Assembly: GCA_002376965.1 (NCBI GenBank)
Contig: DFOV01000085.1
Span: forward strand, 1 to 5,193
Direction of reading: 5' to 3'
DNA length: 5,193 bases
Source of the DNA: Gammaproteobacteria bacterium UBA3532
Lineage (GTDB): Bacteria > Pseudomonadota > Gammaproteobacteria > Enterobacterales > UBA3532
Shown here: positions 1 through 5,193 of the stretch, one piece after another
Layout of the letters: every line of letters starts with the position of its first letter
Numbering within the stretch: the stretch's first letter is position 1
Notes under the pieces: generated by a model
What the model was told of the DNA's origin: nothing
Databases searched by the model: none
The model's input: only the letters and a program-made list of their open reading frames with translations
Translations under genes and position numbers: made by a program

Positions 1-1517
1 TTTACAAAGGCATTGCTTTGCTCTGCTTCATCGGTCGCTTTTTGGGTGGCGTCTGAAGTGTTCACTGCGCTTTGAGCAACCTCATCCACACTCTGCGCCA
101 GTTGCGACATAGCGCTGGCCAATGTTTCTGATTCTGCAAACTGGGTGTCCACACCTTGCATGGTGTGCTCGGTATTGGTGACCAACGATTGCAATGCCTG
201 GCGAATCTGCCCTACCGCTTCGTAGACTTGGCGCAGTGCATCGCTAAAGTTATTGACCGTTTGCTGAACGCCTGTGGTCAACTCTCCGAATTCGTCGTCA
301 CGCGTGCTAACAACTTCCAGACGCAGATCTTTGACAGCCACTTGACGCATAATACCGCTCAAATAGCGAAGTGAGCCAGCGATGCGGGTGTATACCAACG
401 AACCCAAAACGACGGTCACAATAATAGCGAAAACAGATGTGAGAATAAGAATCAGCTGGCTGTTACTCATCGCCGCTTTGGAAGAGGTAATCGACTGATT
501 GGCCGCAGTAGTGCTTATCATATTCAACTCATTCACCAAGGCCAACAACTGCTGCTTATGATCGGCTAGAGATGCTTGCTGTGCTACTAAACTGCTTTCA
601 CGACCAATTTGCTGAATTCGGGTGTCGACTAATCCAGTTTCAGCCTCTACCAGCTCTTTTCGGATCTCATTGATGGTGCTATCGAGTGAGCTTAAGATCG
701 AAGAAAGCGCATCAATATCAACATCCAGCATTTGCATATCCGAAATAGAACCGGTCATAACCTGCAAGCTTTGTTTGATAACATTGTCTCGCAGGCTGAC
801 CAATACATCAGCATTATGGCTTAGTTGAATGGTCAAAATACTCTCCCGAAGCTGACCTGCAGCCACTCGAACACGCTCGGTTCGTGCGGAAAACTTACCT
901 ACACCATTGCCAACAATACCTTCGATAGCGGGAAGCATTTCCGTCAGGGTCAGTGCCTCTTGCTTCAATAATTTTTTGAGCTTACGTTCCTGTCGCTTAG
1001 TCTTTAGCTTGGCCTTGCCAGCAAGCGAATCAATCTCAATTTGAATACCCTGTATTTTTTCATTCAGAGCCTTAACTCGGCTGTCGATATCATTTTCGAC
1101 TTGCACGTACTGCTGCTTTTTCGCAATAAGTTGTCTACCAGAACGATTAAACGCATCGAACGCGTCATGCAGCGATTGTAAAAAGGCTTGGTGCTTTTCT
1201 GGTAGTACGGCTGCTAATTTGTCTAGTTCTTCGTTAAATTGCTCTTGAAGCGAGGCATCTCGATAAAACTGCTCCAGCTGTTGAATACTCTTTGAATTTG
1301 CTACAACCAGTTGCAGGTCAATGTACTTTGCACTTAACTCCGAAATGCGCTTCGATTGCTGTTGAATAGGAAAAACTTCCTCTTCTAAAACGGAGAAATT
1401 GCCGCTTAGCTCCCCAAAAAGGTAAATAACCAGAGCGCAAAAAAAGCTAATGCCGATCACACCAATACTGGCCCAAAAAATTAAAATGCTACTTACTTTG
1501 GGTGAACTCAACTTCAT
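1..1517 (-). CDS. Methyl-accepting chemotaxis protein, 3' end cut by window edge
   Basis: This is a transmembrane chemoreceptor that would pass periplasmic ligand signals to CheA/CheW. The reading frame is open from the ATG at 1517-1515 to the left edge, giving 505 codons. TM1 is about residues 10-34. A periplasmic region of about 320 residues follows, mostly helical and rich in Q, K, E and L. TM2 is about residues 355-376 (LILILTSVFAIIVTVVLGS). A HAMP-like segment spans about 377-430 and includes DDEFGEL. The start of the Ala/Ser/Gln-rich signalling helix follows (MSQLAQSVDEVAQSA, then ATQKATDEAEQSNAF). The conserved hairpin tip and any CheR/CheB tail lie outside the window. The start is backed by a weak GAGA Shine-Dalgarno 7 bases upstream and by TM1 beginning straight after it. 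The periplasmic region is longer than the usual four-helix bundle (about 150 residues) and nearer helical bimodular sensors in size, but I cannot assign a family. A strongly basic helix lies at residues 168-185. The gene diverges from a binding-protein gene, a possible partner. Confidence 0.93.
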   Translation of the reverse strand, partial: MKLSSPKVSSILIFWASIGVIGISFFCALVIYLFGELSGNFSVLEEEVFPIQQQSKRISELSAKYIDLQLVVANSKSIQQLEQFYRDASLQEQFNEELDKLAAVLPEKHQAFLQSLHDAFDAFNRSGRQLIAKKQQYVQVENDIDSRVKALNEKIQGIQIEIDSLAGKAKLKTKRQERKLKKLLKQEALTLTEMLPAIEGIVGNGVGKFSARTERVRVAAGQLRESILTIQLSHNADVLVSLRDNVIKQSLQVMTGSISDMQMLDVDIDALSSILSSLDSTINEIRKELVEAETGLVDTRIQQIGRESSLVAQQASLADHKQQLLALVNELNMISTTAANQSITSSKAAMSNSQLILILTSVFAIIVTVVLGSLVYTRIAGSLRYLSGIMRQVAVKDLRLEVVSTRDDEFGELTTGVQQTVNNFSDALRQVYEAVGQIRQALQSLVTNTEHTMQGVDTQFAESETLASAMSQLAQSVDEVAQSAVNTSDATQKATDEAEQSNAFV

Positions 1518-1532
1518 ACCTACGTCTCAAGC

Positions 1533-1547
1533 AACTTAACCTAAGTT
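1533..1547. repeat. Inverted repeat in the divergent intergenic region (candidate operator)
   Basis: AACTTA and TAAGTT form perfect 6-base arms around a 3-base centre (ACC). The repeat lies 16 bases upstream of the chemoreceptor start and next to an overlapping pair of -10-like boxes. Its position near the likely transcription start would suit a repressor site, but 6-base arms in AT-rich DNA can arise by chance. No known regulator consensus is recognised. Confidence 0.35.
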
Positions 1548-1550
1548 TCG

Positions 1551-1558
1551 AGTATAGT
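1551..1558. promoter_or_regulatory. Overlapping -10-like boxes on both strands
   Basis: The bases AGTATAGT read as TATACT on the minus strand (1556-1551), facing the chemoreceptor, and as TATAGT on the plus strand (1553-1558), facing the binding-protein gene. Each matches TATAAT at 5 of 6 positions. No convincing -35 box lies 16-18 bases away for either direction, so any promoter here would be weak or activator-dependent. A second, poorer plus-strand box, TAGTAT, is at 1591-1596. The whole 1518-1619 region must hold the promoters for both genes unless they are read from further away. Confidence 0.3.
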
Positions 1559-1619
1559 TTACTTTTAAAAAAGCTCACCTAGACTTTGGTTAGTATTTCT
1601 GTCTTCGATGGTGTAAAGA

Positions 1620-2789
1620 ATGAGTTTAAACAAATGTTGTGTATTAGGATTTGGTGTTGGTTTGCTATTCACTGCTTTTTCAAGCCTCGCAGGGGAAATA
1701 AAAGTGGGGATGACTACGGCCTTGAGCGGCCCAGCCCAGTCGCTAGGTCAAGGTGTTAAAACGGGCGTCGAAGCTTACTTTGCTATGGTTAACGCTGAAG
1801 GTGGCGTCAAGGGCAATACGCTAAGGCTGATCGCGCTGGATGATGGATATGAACCAGCCAAGGCAGCCCCCAATATGCGTCAACTGATCGATGATGAAAA
1901 GGTAGTAGCCGTCGTTGGTAATGTAGGCACCCCAACCGCAATCGTGACTGTTCCAATTGCTAATGAAAAGCAAACCTTGTTATTTGGTGCATTTACAGGT
2001 GCTGGCGTTCTGCGCCAATCGCCGCCAGATCGCTATATTATTAACTACCGAGCCAGCTATGCCCAGGAAACAGCGGCCATGGTTAAGGGGCTTCTATCCG
2101 CCGGTATAAAGCCCGAAGAAATAGCCTTTTTCACTCAAAACGACGGTTACGGCGATGCTGGATACAAAGGCGCGGTCAAGGCATTGCAAGAAAATGGTTA
2201 TCAGAACACCATATCACTGGCTCATGGGCGCTATAAGCGCAATACCAAAAATGTAGAGGGTGCACTGGGCACCATTCTTGATGCTGATGTCGAGCCTAAA
2301 GCGATTATCATGGTTGGCGCTTATGCTCCCTGTGCAGCCTTTATCGAGCTAGCAAAAGAAGAACTTCCCGAAGCTTTGTTTTTGAACGTTTCTTTTGTTG
2401 GCAGTGTCGCCTTAAAAAATGCGCTCGCTGACAAAGCGGAAGGCGTCATTATTACTCAAGTTGTCCCCCACTACTTATCCGAACTGGAAGGCGTTAAAGA
2501 ATATCGTTCGGCTCTAAATCAATTCGCCAAAGAGACTCAACCTGACTTCGTTTCGCTTGAGGGCTATCTTGTCGGAAAAATATTTGTTGAGGCTCTCAAA
2601 GGATCTAAAAGCCCAACCTCTCGCGAGGCACTGATTGATAGCTTTGAGTCAATGAATCAATACGACCCAGGCATTGGTGTCGATATTGGTTTCAGCAAAA
2701 CCCAACATCAAGCCAGCCAAACGATATGGCCAACGATTATTCGCGATGGAAAGTTTGAACTTCTGGAGTCATGGCAAAGCGCGTTATAG
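1620..2789 (+). CDS. Periplasmic type I substrate-binding protein (branched-chain amino acid/amide ABC family)
   Basis: This is a secreted solute-binding protein of the LivJ/LivK-like family (Peripla_BP_6 type), 389 residues, a usual length. A Sec signal peptide is clear: Lys5, a hydrophobic core at about 7-20, and a signal peptidase I site SLA|GE after Ala24. The two cysteines at 6-7 precede the core and form no lipobox, so it is probably a free periplasmic protein. Family hallmarks are IKVGMTTALSGPAQSLGQG (27-45), the VNAEGGVKG segment (57-65), ALDDGYEPAKA (72-82), VVGNVGTPTA (98-107) in the first lobe, and FFTQNDGYGDAG (170-181) in the second. The ligand cannot be read from sequence; amino acids, amides, urea and aromatic acids are all known in the family. 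No permease or ATPase genes are adjacent. The ATG is preferred because the signal peptide begins there and an in-frame stop (TAA at 1614) lies just upstream. The Shine-Dalgarno is poor (AAAGA touching the start), suggesting modest translation. It is transcribed away from the chemoreceptor, so it may serve as that receptor's ligand presenter (inference). Confidence 0.92.
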   Translation: MSLNKCCVLGFGVGLLFTAFSSLAGEIKVGMTTALSGPAQSLGQGVKTGVEAYFAMVNAEGGVKGNTLRLIALDDGYEPAKAAPNMRQLIDDEKVVAVVGNVGTPTAIVTVPIANEKQTLLFGAFTGAGVLRQSPPDRYIINYRASYAQETAAMVKGLLSAGIKPEEIAFFTQNDGYGDAGYKGAVKALQENGYQNTISLAHGRYKRNTKNVEGALGTILDADVEPKAIIMVGAYAPCAAFIELAKEELPEALFLNVSFVGSVALKNALADKAEGVIITQVVPHYLSELEGVKEYRSALNQFAKETQPDFVSLEGYLVGKIFVEALKGSKSPTSREALIDSFESMNQYDPGIGVDIGFSKTQHQASQTIWPTIIRDGKFELLESWQSAL

Positions 2790-2800
2790 TTTATAGCGCT
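2778..2800 (+). other. Imperfect hairpin across the binding-protein stop codon
   Basis: AGCGC (2778-2782) pairs with GCGCT (2796-2800), and TATA (2785-2788) pairs with TATA (2792-2795). This leaves a 2-base bulge and a 3-base loop. The hairpin spans the TAG stop. No run of T follows, so it is not a standard intrinsic terminator; transcripts could pass through to the HPP gene. It may stabilise the 3' end of the mRNA, or be incidental. Confidence 0.3.
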
Positions 2801-2803
2801 AAA

Positions 2804-2817
2804 TAGATTGTAGATTG
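2804..2817 (+). repeat. Tandem 7-base direct repeat
   Basis: TAGATTG occurs twice back to back (2804-2810 and 2811-2817), followed by a degenerate third unit CAGATCG (2818-2824). The repeat sits just upstream of, and overlaps, the possible -35 box of the HPP gene. A direct repeat here could bind an activator, but it is short. Confidence 0.3.
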
Positions 2818-2843
2818 CAGATCGGCCAACCTCGCCGTATGAT
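2815..2843 (+). promoter_or_regulatory. Candidate sigma70 promoter for the HPP-cupin pair
   Basis: TTGCAG (2815-2820) is a weak -35 box. It is separated by exactly 17 bases from TATGAT (2838-2843), a 5-of-6 match to the -10 consensus. The predicted transcript start is near 2850, giving a leader of about 27 bases. The -10 box lies between the arms of the inverted repeat 2829-2870, so a protein bound to that repeat would block it. The -35 matches at only three positions, hence the low confidence. Confidence 0.35.
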
Positions 2844-2870
2844 AAGCACCAAAATTGTGCATAGCGAGGT
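2829..2870 (+). promoter_or_regulatory. Inverted repeat enclosing the HPP gene's Shine-Dalgarno
   Basis: ACCTCGC (2829-2835) is the exact complement of GCGAGGT (2864-2870). Inside it, TATG (2838-2841) pairs with CATA (2860-2863) and CAC (2847-2849) pairs with GTG (2857-2859). The right arm is therefore paired continuously over 14 bases, while the left arm has 2- and 5-base bulges. The loop is CAAAATT. In an mRNA reading through from upstream, GAGG (2866-2869) would be locked in the stem, as in translational switches. If transcription starts near 2850, the left arm is absent from the mRNA and the repeat is better read as an operator over the -10 box. The repeat is seen directly; its role is inference. 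Confidence 0.45.
2866..2869 (+). promoter_or_regulatory. Ribosome binding site fixing a GTG start
   Basis: GAGG lies 7 bases before the GTG at 2877. This near-ideal spacing supports GTG as the start of the HPP-family protein. It also forms part of the right arm of the inverted repeat described above. Confidence 0.7.
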
Positions 2871-2876
2871 CAACGA

Positions 2877-3848
2877 GTGCCAAATTCAAATCAACCAATT
2901 CGGCAATGGCTGGGCATTGAGCGCAACTCAACCAGCCATGCTGAAAAAATCGTTTCAGCTTTAGGTGCGGGCTTAGGGATCGCCGTCGTATTTTTCTGTT
3001 CGCAATACTTTATCGCTCTAGAACTAATAAATGCCGGTGATCAAATTTTGATTCTGGCATCTATGGGAGCAACAGCAGTATTGCTGTTCGCTGTACCTCA
3101 TGGGGCACTATCACAGCCGTGGCAAGTCTTAGCGGGACACCTCATATCAGCCGCTATTGGTGTCAGCTGTCAACGAATGCTCCCCGGTATGATACTGAGT
3201 GGTGCGCTAGCTGTGGGGTTGTCGGTTGGAGTCATGTATTATCTTCGCTGTATCCATCCGCCCGGTGGTGCAACGGCTCTGGCTTTCGTCATTGGCAGCC
3301 CTGCTCTCCATACCCTTGGCTACCAATATATAATCTTTCCTATACTGGTAAATGTGCTAGCGATATTAGCAACTGCCGTTATTTTTAATGGCTTTTTTTA
3401 TTGGCGACGTTATCCAGCCCACTTCAATACCAAAAAGCGGCTCACTACCACCCCTACCCCCGCAACAAATATTCGCCTGACTACAGAAGACTTCTCCGCA
3501 GCTATGCACGACTTGGACTCCTTTATCGATATCACAGAAGAAGGGATCACCGAGCTGCTTGAACGAGCGCAGCACCATGCAGCACTCAACGCACCCCATC
3601 CATCCAAAATTGTCGCAGGCCGTTATTACAGCAACGGTAAAATAGGCAATGAATGGAGTATTCGACAGGTTGTTGACGATGCCAATACACAACAGCCATC
3701 ATCGAAAGATTTGGTTATTTACAAGGTTCTGGCTGGGCATGAGGCCTATGAAACTGGTATCTGTCAGAGGGAAGAGTTTAGGCAATGGGCGCAGTTTGAA
3801 GTCTATGAAAACGCCGGACGCTGGCTTAAGAAGCGAGAAACATCATGA
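2877..3848 (+). CDS. HPP-family integral membrane protein with C-terminal soluble extension
   Basis: This is a 323-residue inner-membrane protein of the HPP family. Hydrophobic segments fall at about 27-48, 56-75, 83-97, 105-123 and 149-174. The family signature is HPPGGATAL at 127-135, and a second conserved stretch is SMGATAVLLFAVPHG at 62-76, followed by SQPW. Some plant and cyanobacterial HPP proteins are reported to carry nitrite; the bacterial substrate here is not shown. Many bacterial homologues carry CBS domains after the membrane part. Here residues about 181-323 are instead soluble: a TP-rich linker (190-196), a short helical unit DLDSFIDITEEGITELLERA (212-231), and a compact region with GRYYSNGKIGNEWSIRQVVDD (248-268) and REEFRQWAQFEVYENAGRW (298-316). 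I recognise no named domain in that last part. The start is GTG with a good GAGG site. The stop overlaps the cupin start in ATGA, so the two are probably translated together. Confidence 0.9.
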   Translation: MPNSNQPIRQWLGIERNSTSHAEKIVSALGAGLGIAVVFFCSQYFIALELINAGDQILILASMGATAVLLFAVPHGALSQPWQVLAGHLISAAIGVSCQRMLPGMILSGALAVGLSVGVMYYLRCIHPPGGATALAFVIGSPALHTLGYQYIIFPILVNVLAILATAVIFNGFFYWRRYPAHFNTKKRLTTTPTPATNIRLTTEDFSAAMHDLDSFIDITEEGITELLERAQHHAALNAPHPSKIVAGRYYSNGKIGNEWSIRQVVDDANTQQPSSKDLVIYKVLAGHEAYETGICQREEFRQWAQFEVYENAGRWLKKRETS

Positions 3849-4336
3849 CATACAAGCAACCTTTAACTCCGGAAGCCTACCACCAAGGCGATGCGCCAAC
3901 CTACACCGAGCCAACCGATGGCGCATTCAAGCGCCATGAGGCGATGGCGCAGGTTGAATACAACCCTTCGCACTTCAACCCTAGTGCCAAACCTGCACAA
4001 CAAGGCCACGGTCGCACCCTGGGTACATGGATTTTCAACGAGGAATCAGGCAAGGCAGAAGGAATACTCAAAAGTAATATTGAACTTGTTATGGACACTT
4101 GCCTAGCTCCCAATGCGTCAATCGGCTACCACGAACACCACCACACCGAAGAAATCTATTATTTGTTGGAAGGACAACTGAAGGTAACGCTGCAGCGAGC
4201 AAACACCGAAACCGAGGTGTTCAATCTAAACCCTGGCGATGCCCATCGTATTGGCCCCAATCAGGGCCATTTCATCCAGGCAGGAGCTAGTGGAGCCAGG
4301 TTTATGGTTATTGCAGCAAAAATAGACAGGCTCTAA
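3845..4336 (+). CDS. Small single-domain cupin protein
   Basis: This 163-residue, probably cytoplasmic protein has no signal peptide and a cupin_2-type beta-barrel in its C-terminal half. Motif 1 is GYHEHHHTEEIYYLLEG (94-110). In it His96, His98 and Glu103 fit the HxH(x4)E(x6)G metal-binding pattern, and His99 and His100 make a run of three histidines. Motif 2 is GDAHRIGPNQGH (131-142), where His142 is the likely fourth metal ligand. About 60 residues before the barrel, ending in GRTLGTWIF (56-64), form an N-terminal arm that may add strands or aid dimerisation. Its activity cannot be told: cupins include dioxygenases, isomerases and binding proteins. The ATG shares the ATGA overlap with the HPP stop and has a weak GAGA site (3835-3838) 6 bases upstream, which points to translational coupling. 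The coupling suggests a shared substrate or pathway with the HPP protein (inference). Its stop overlaps that of the convergent GGDEF gene. Confidence 0.9.
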   Translation: MTYKQPLTPEAYHQGDAPTYTEPTDGAFKRHEAMAQVEYNPSHFNPSAKPAQQGHGRTLGTWIFNEESGKAEGILKSNIELVMDTCLAPNASIGYHEHHHTEEIYYLLEGQLKVTLQRANTETEVFNLNPGDAHRIGPNQGHFIQAGASGARFMVIAAKIDRL

Positions 4337-5193
4337 AAAAGCTCGATATCGCCAGATTGAACCTCTTCTTTCTTGGCCAGACCTTCAGCCACCATATCAT
4401 CGAAAAACGTTACCCTGTTTCGACCAGTGCGTTTACTGTGATACAGCGCTTGATCAGCATAGTCCAACAGCGTGATATGGAATGTCTCGCGCTGCATTTT
4501 TGCCACGCCAACACTAACGGTAATACGGCCAGCACCAGGAAAACTTCGCTCCTCGACGATGGCACGAAAACGCTCTAAGGCAGCTGCACACTTCTCTCGG
4601 CTAGGCGTTCTTAGTATTACCACAAATTCTTCACCACCAAAACGAAACAGCAAGTCATCCAATCGAAAGCACGAATTCAAGATTTGAGAGATATGAATCA
4701 GCACCTCATCGCCATACAAGTGGCCATAGGTGTCATTCACCTGTTTGAAATGGTCAATATCAATAACACTCAACCAATACATGCAGGGCTCGTCAGCCCG
4801 CTTTTCGTCCTTAACTGGGCCAGGATATGGCACCACAAGCTCGTACACCTTGCTGATGGTATCTTCAAACGTTTTTCGATTGGGTAGGCCGGTCAGCTCA
4901 TCGGTTTGCGAGTCGGTTAACAAGTCACAATAGTTGCGATACACCTGCAACATACCACTTAGCATATAAGCATTCATTTTGGTCAAATGCTCTGCCACCA
5001 CCAGTACCAATACAGTTTCTGTTCGTCGAGAATTGTGCAGCTCGTAGATATAAAGAAGGTTCTCGCCTAACGACGTGTAATACTCCTGCTGCCTTCGCTC
5101 CTTCATTGATTCAACGGCGGAATAGATGAAAGTTTCGACTTCAATATTTTCGTGGTGAACCTCGTACTTCTCACCACGACAAACAACTTCTTT
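4333..5193 (-). CDS. GGDEF diguanylate cyclase, N-terminus cut by window edge
   Basis: This enzyme is predicted to make cyclic di-GMP from two GTP. The frame is open from the right edge to the TAG at 4335-4333 (286 visible codons). The ATG at 5106-5104 is probably internal, because 29 sense codons precede it and the coding continues smoothly. The N-terminal visible part (about 90-100 residues) is helical and unassigned, including YYTSLGENLLYIYELHNS. The GGDEF domain begins at DELTGLPNR (about 4904-4878). It has the metal and GTP residues in DIDHFKQVNDTYGHLYGDE, the active-site GGEEF at 4638-4624, and the product-inhibition motif RxxD (RLDD, 4665-4654) correctly spaced before it. SVGVA and ADQALYHSKRTGRNRV close the fold. 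An insert of roughly 17 residues (VVPYPGPVKDEKRADEP) lies between the first helix and the catalytic strand. No EAL or HD-GYP domain follows. The sensory input, if any, lies upstream or outside the window. The gene converges on the cupin with a 4-base overlap and no terminator between. Confidence 0.94.
   Translation of the reverse strand, partial: KEVVCRGEKYEVHHENIEVETFIYSAVESMKERRQQEYYTSLGENLLYIYELHNSRRTETVLVLVVAEHLTKMNAYMLSGMLQVYRNYCDLLTDSQTDELTGLPNRKTFEDTISKVYELVVPYPGPVKDEKRADEPCMYWLSVIDIDHFKQVNDTYGHLYGDEVLIHISQILNSCFRLDDLLFRFGGEEFVVILRTPSREKCAAALERFRAIVEERSFPGAGRITVSVGVAKMQRETFHITLLDYADQALYHSKRTGRNRVTFFDDMVAEGLAKKEEVQSGDIELF

Noticed and set aside
156..828. Two plus-strand open frames (156-374 and 622-828) inside the chemoreceptor region
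   Set aside because: They are antisense to a continuous 505-codon chemoreceptor frame with clear TM, HAMP and signalling segments, and show no family features of their own.
1565..1575. An 11-base match, TAAAAAAGCTC, between 1565-1575 and 4334-4344
   Set aside because: One copy is intergenic and the other spans two stop codons. It is short and A-rich, with no flanking similarity, so chance is the simplest explanation.
1635..1640. Lipoprotein signal using Cys6 or Cys7 of the binding protein
   Set aside because: Both cysteines precede the hydrophobic core, so neither is in lipobox position. The SLA|GE site fits signal peptidase I.
2778..2800. Intrinsic terminator after the binding-protein gene
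   Set aside because: The stem is bulged and is followed by AAATAGATTG with no run of T. It is kept only as a hairpin.
3366..3692. Minus-strand open frames of 65 and 108 codons inside the HPP gene
   Set aside because: They oppose a well-supported HPP coding frame, have no visible ribosome site or domain, and are shadow frames.
5104..5106. ATG at 5106-5104 as the true start of the GGDEF protein
   Set aside because: The frame stays open with plausible coding for 29 codons up to the window edge, so the protein most likely begins outside the window. An internal start cannot be fully excluded.

Overview
The window looks like chromosomal DNA from a Gram-negative, probably marine or aquatic, gammaproteobacterium. 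The grounds are moderate GC content, a periplasmic binding protein with a Sec signal peptide, a two-transmembrane chemoreceptor and a GGDEF protein, all with gammaproteobacterial-style sequence. The genus cannot be fixed from the sequence alone. There are no RNA genes, mobile elements or CRISPR arrays, and coding density is very high: no gap exceeds about 100 bases.

Layout. Bases 1-1517 (minus strand) hold the first 505 codons of a methyl-accepting chemotaxis protein whose cytoplasmic end runs off the left edge. A 102-base divergent region with an inverted repeat and overlapping -10-like boxes separates it from a plus-strand gene (1620-2789) for a secreted type I periplasmic substrate-binding protein of the branched-chain amino acid/amide family. 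An 87-base gap packed with inverted and direct repeats follows. Next come two translationally coupled plus-strand genes: an HPP-family membrane protein (2877-3848) with a C-terminal soluble extension, and a small single-domain cupin (3845-4336). The cupin's stop codon overlaps, tail to tail, the stop of a minus-strand GGDEF diguanylate cyclase (4333 to beyond 5193), whose N-terminus lies outside the window.

How they may work together. The binding protein has no ABC permease or ATPase genes beside it and sits back to back with a chemoreceptor. An attractive inference is that it captures a small periplasmic ligand and presents it to the chemoreceptor, or feeds a transporter encoded elsewhere. 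The HPP protein may move a small ion; some plant and cyanobacterial members are reported nitrite transporters. The cupin, translated with it, may act on or sense a related small molecule. The GGDEF enzyme has the intact GGEEF active-site motif and an RxxD inhibitory site, so it should make c-di-GMP. The neighbourhood mixes motility and lifestyle signalling with small-molecule capture, but no functional link is proven by the sequence.

The most interesting non-coding signal is the inverted repeat 2829-2870. Its right arm contains the Shine-Dalgarno of the HPP gene, while a -10-like box lies between the arms. It could therefore be an RNA switch or a DNA operator, depending on where transcription starts.
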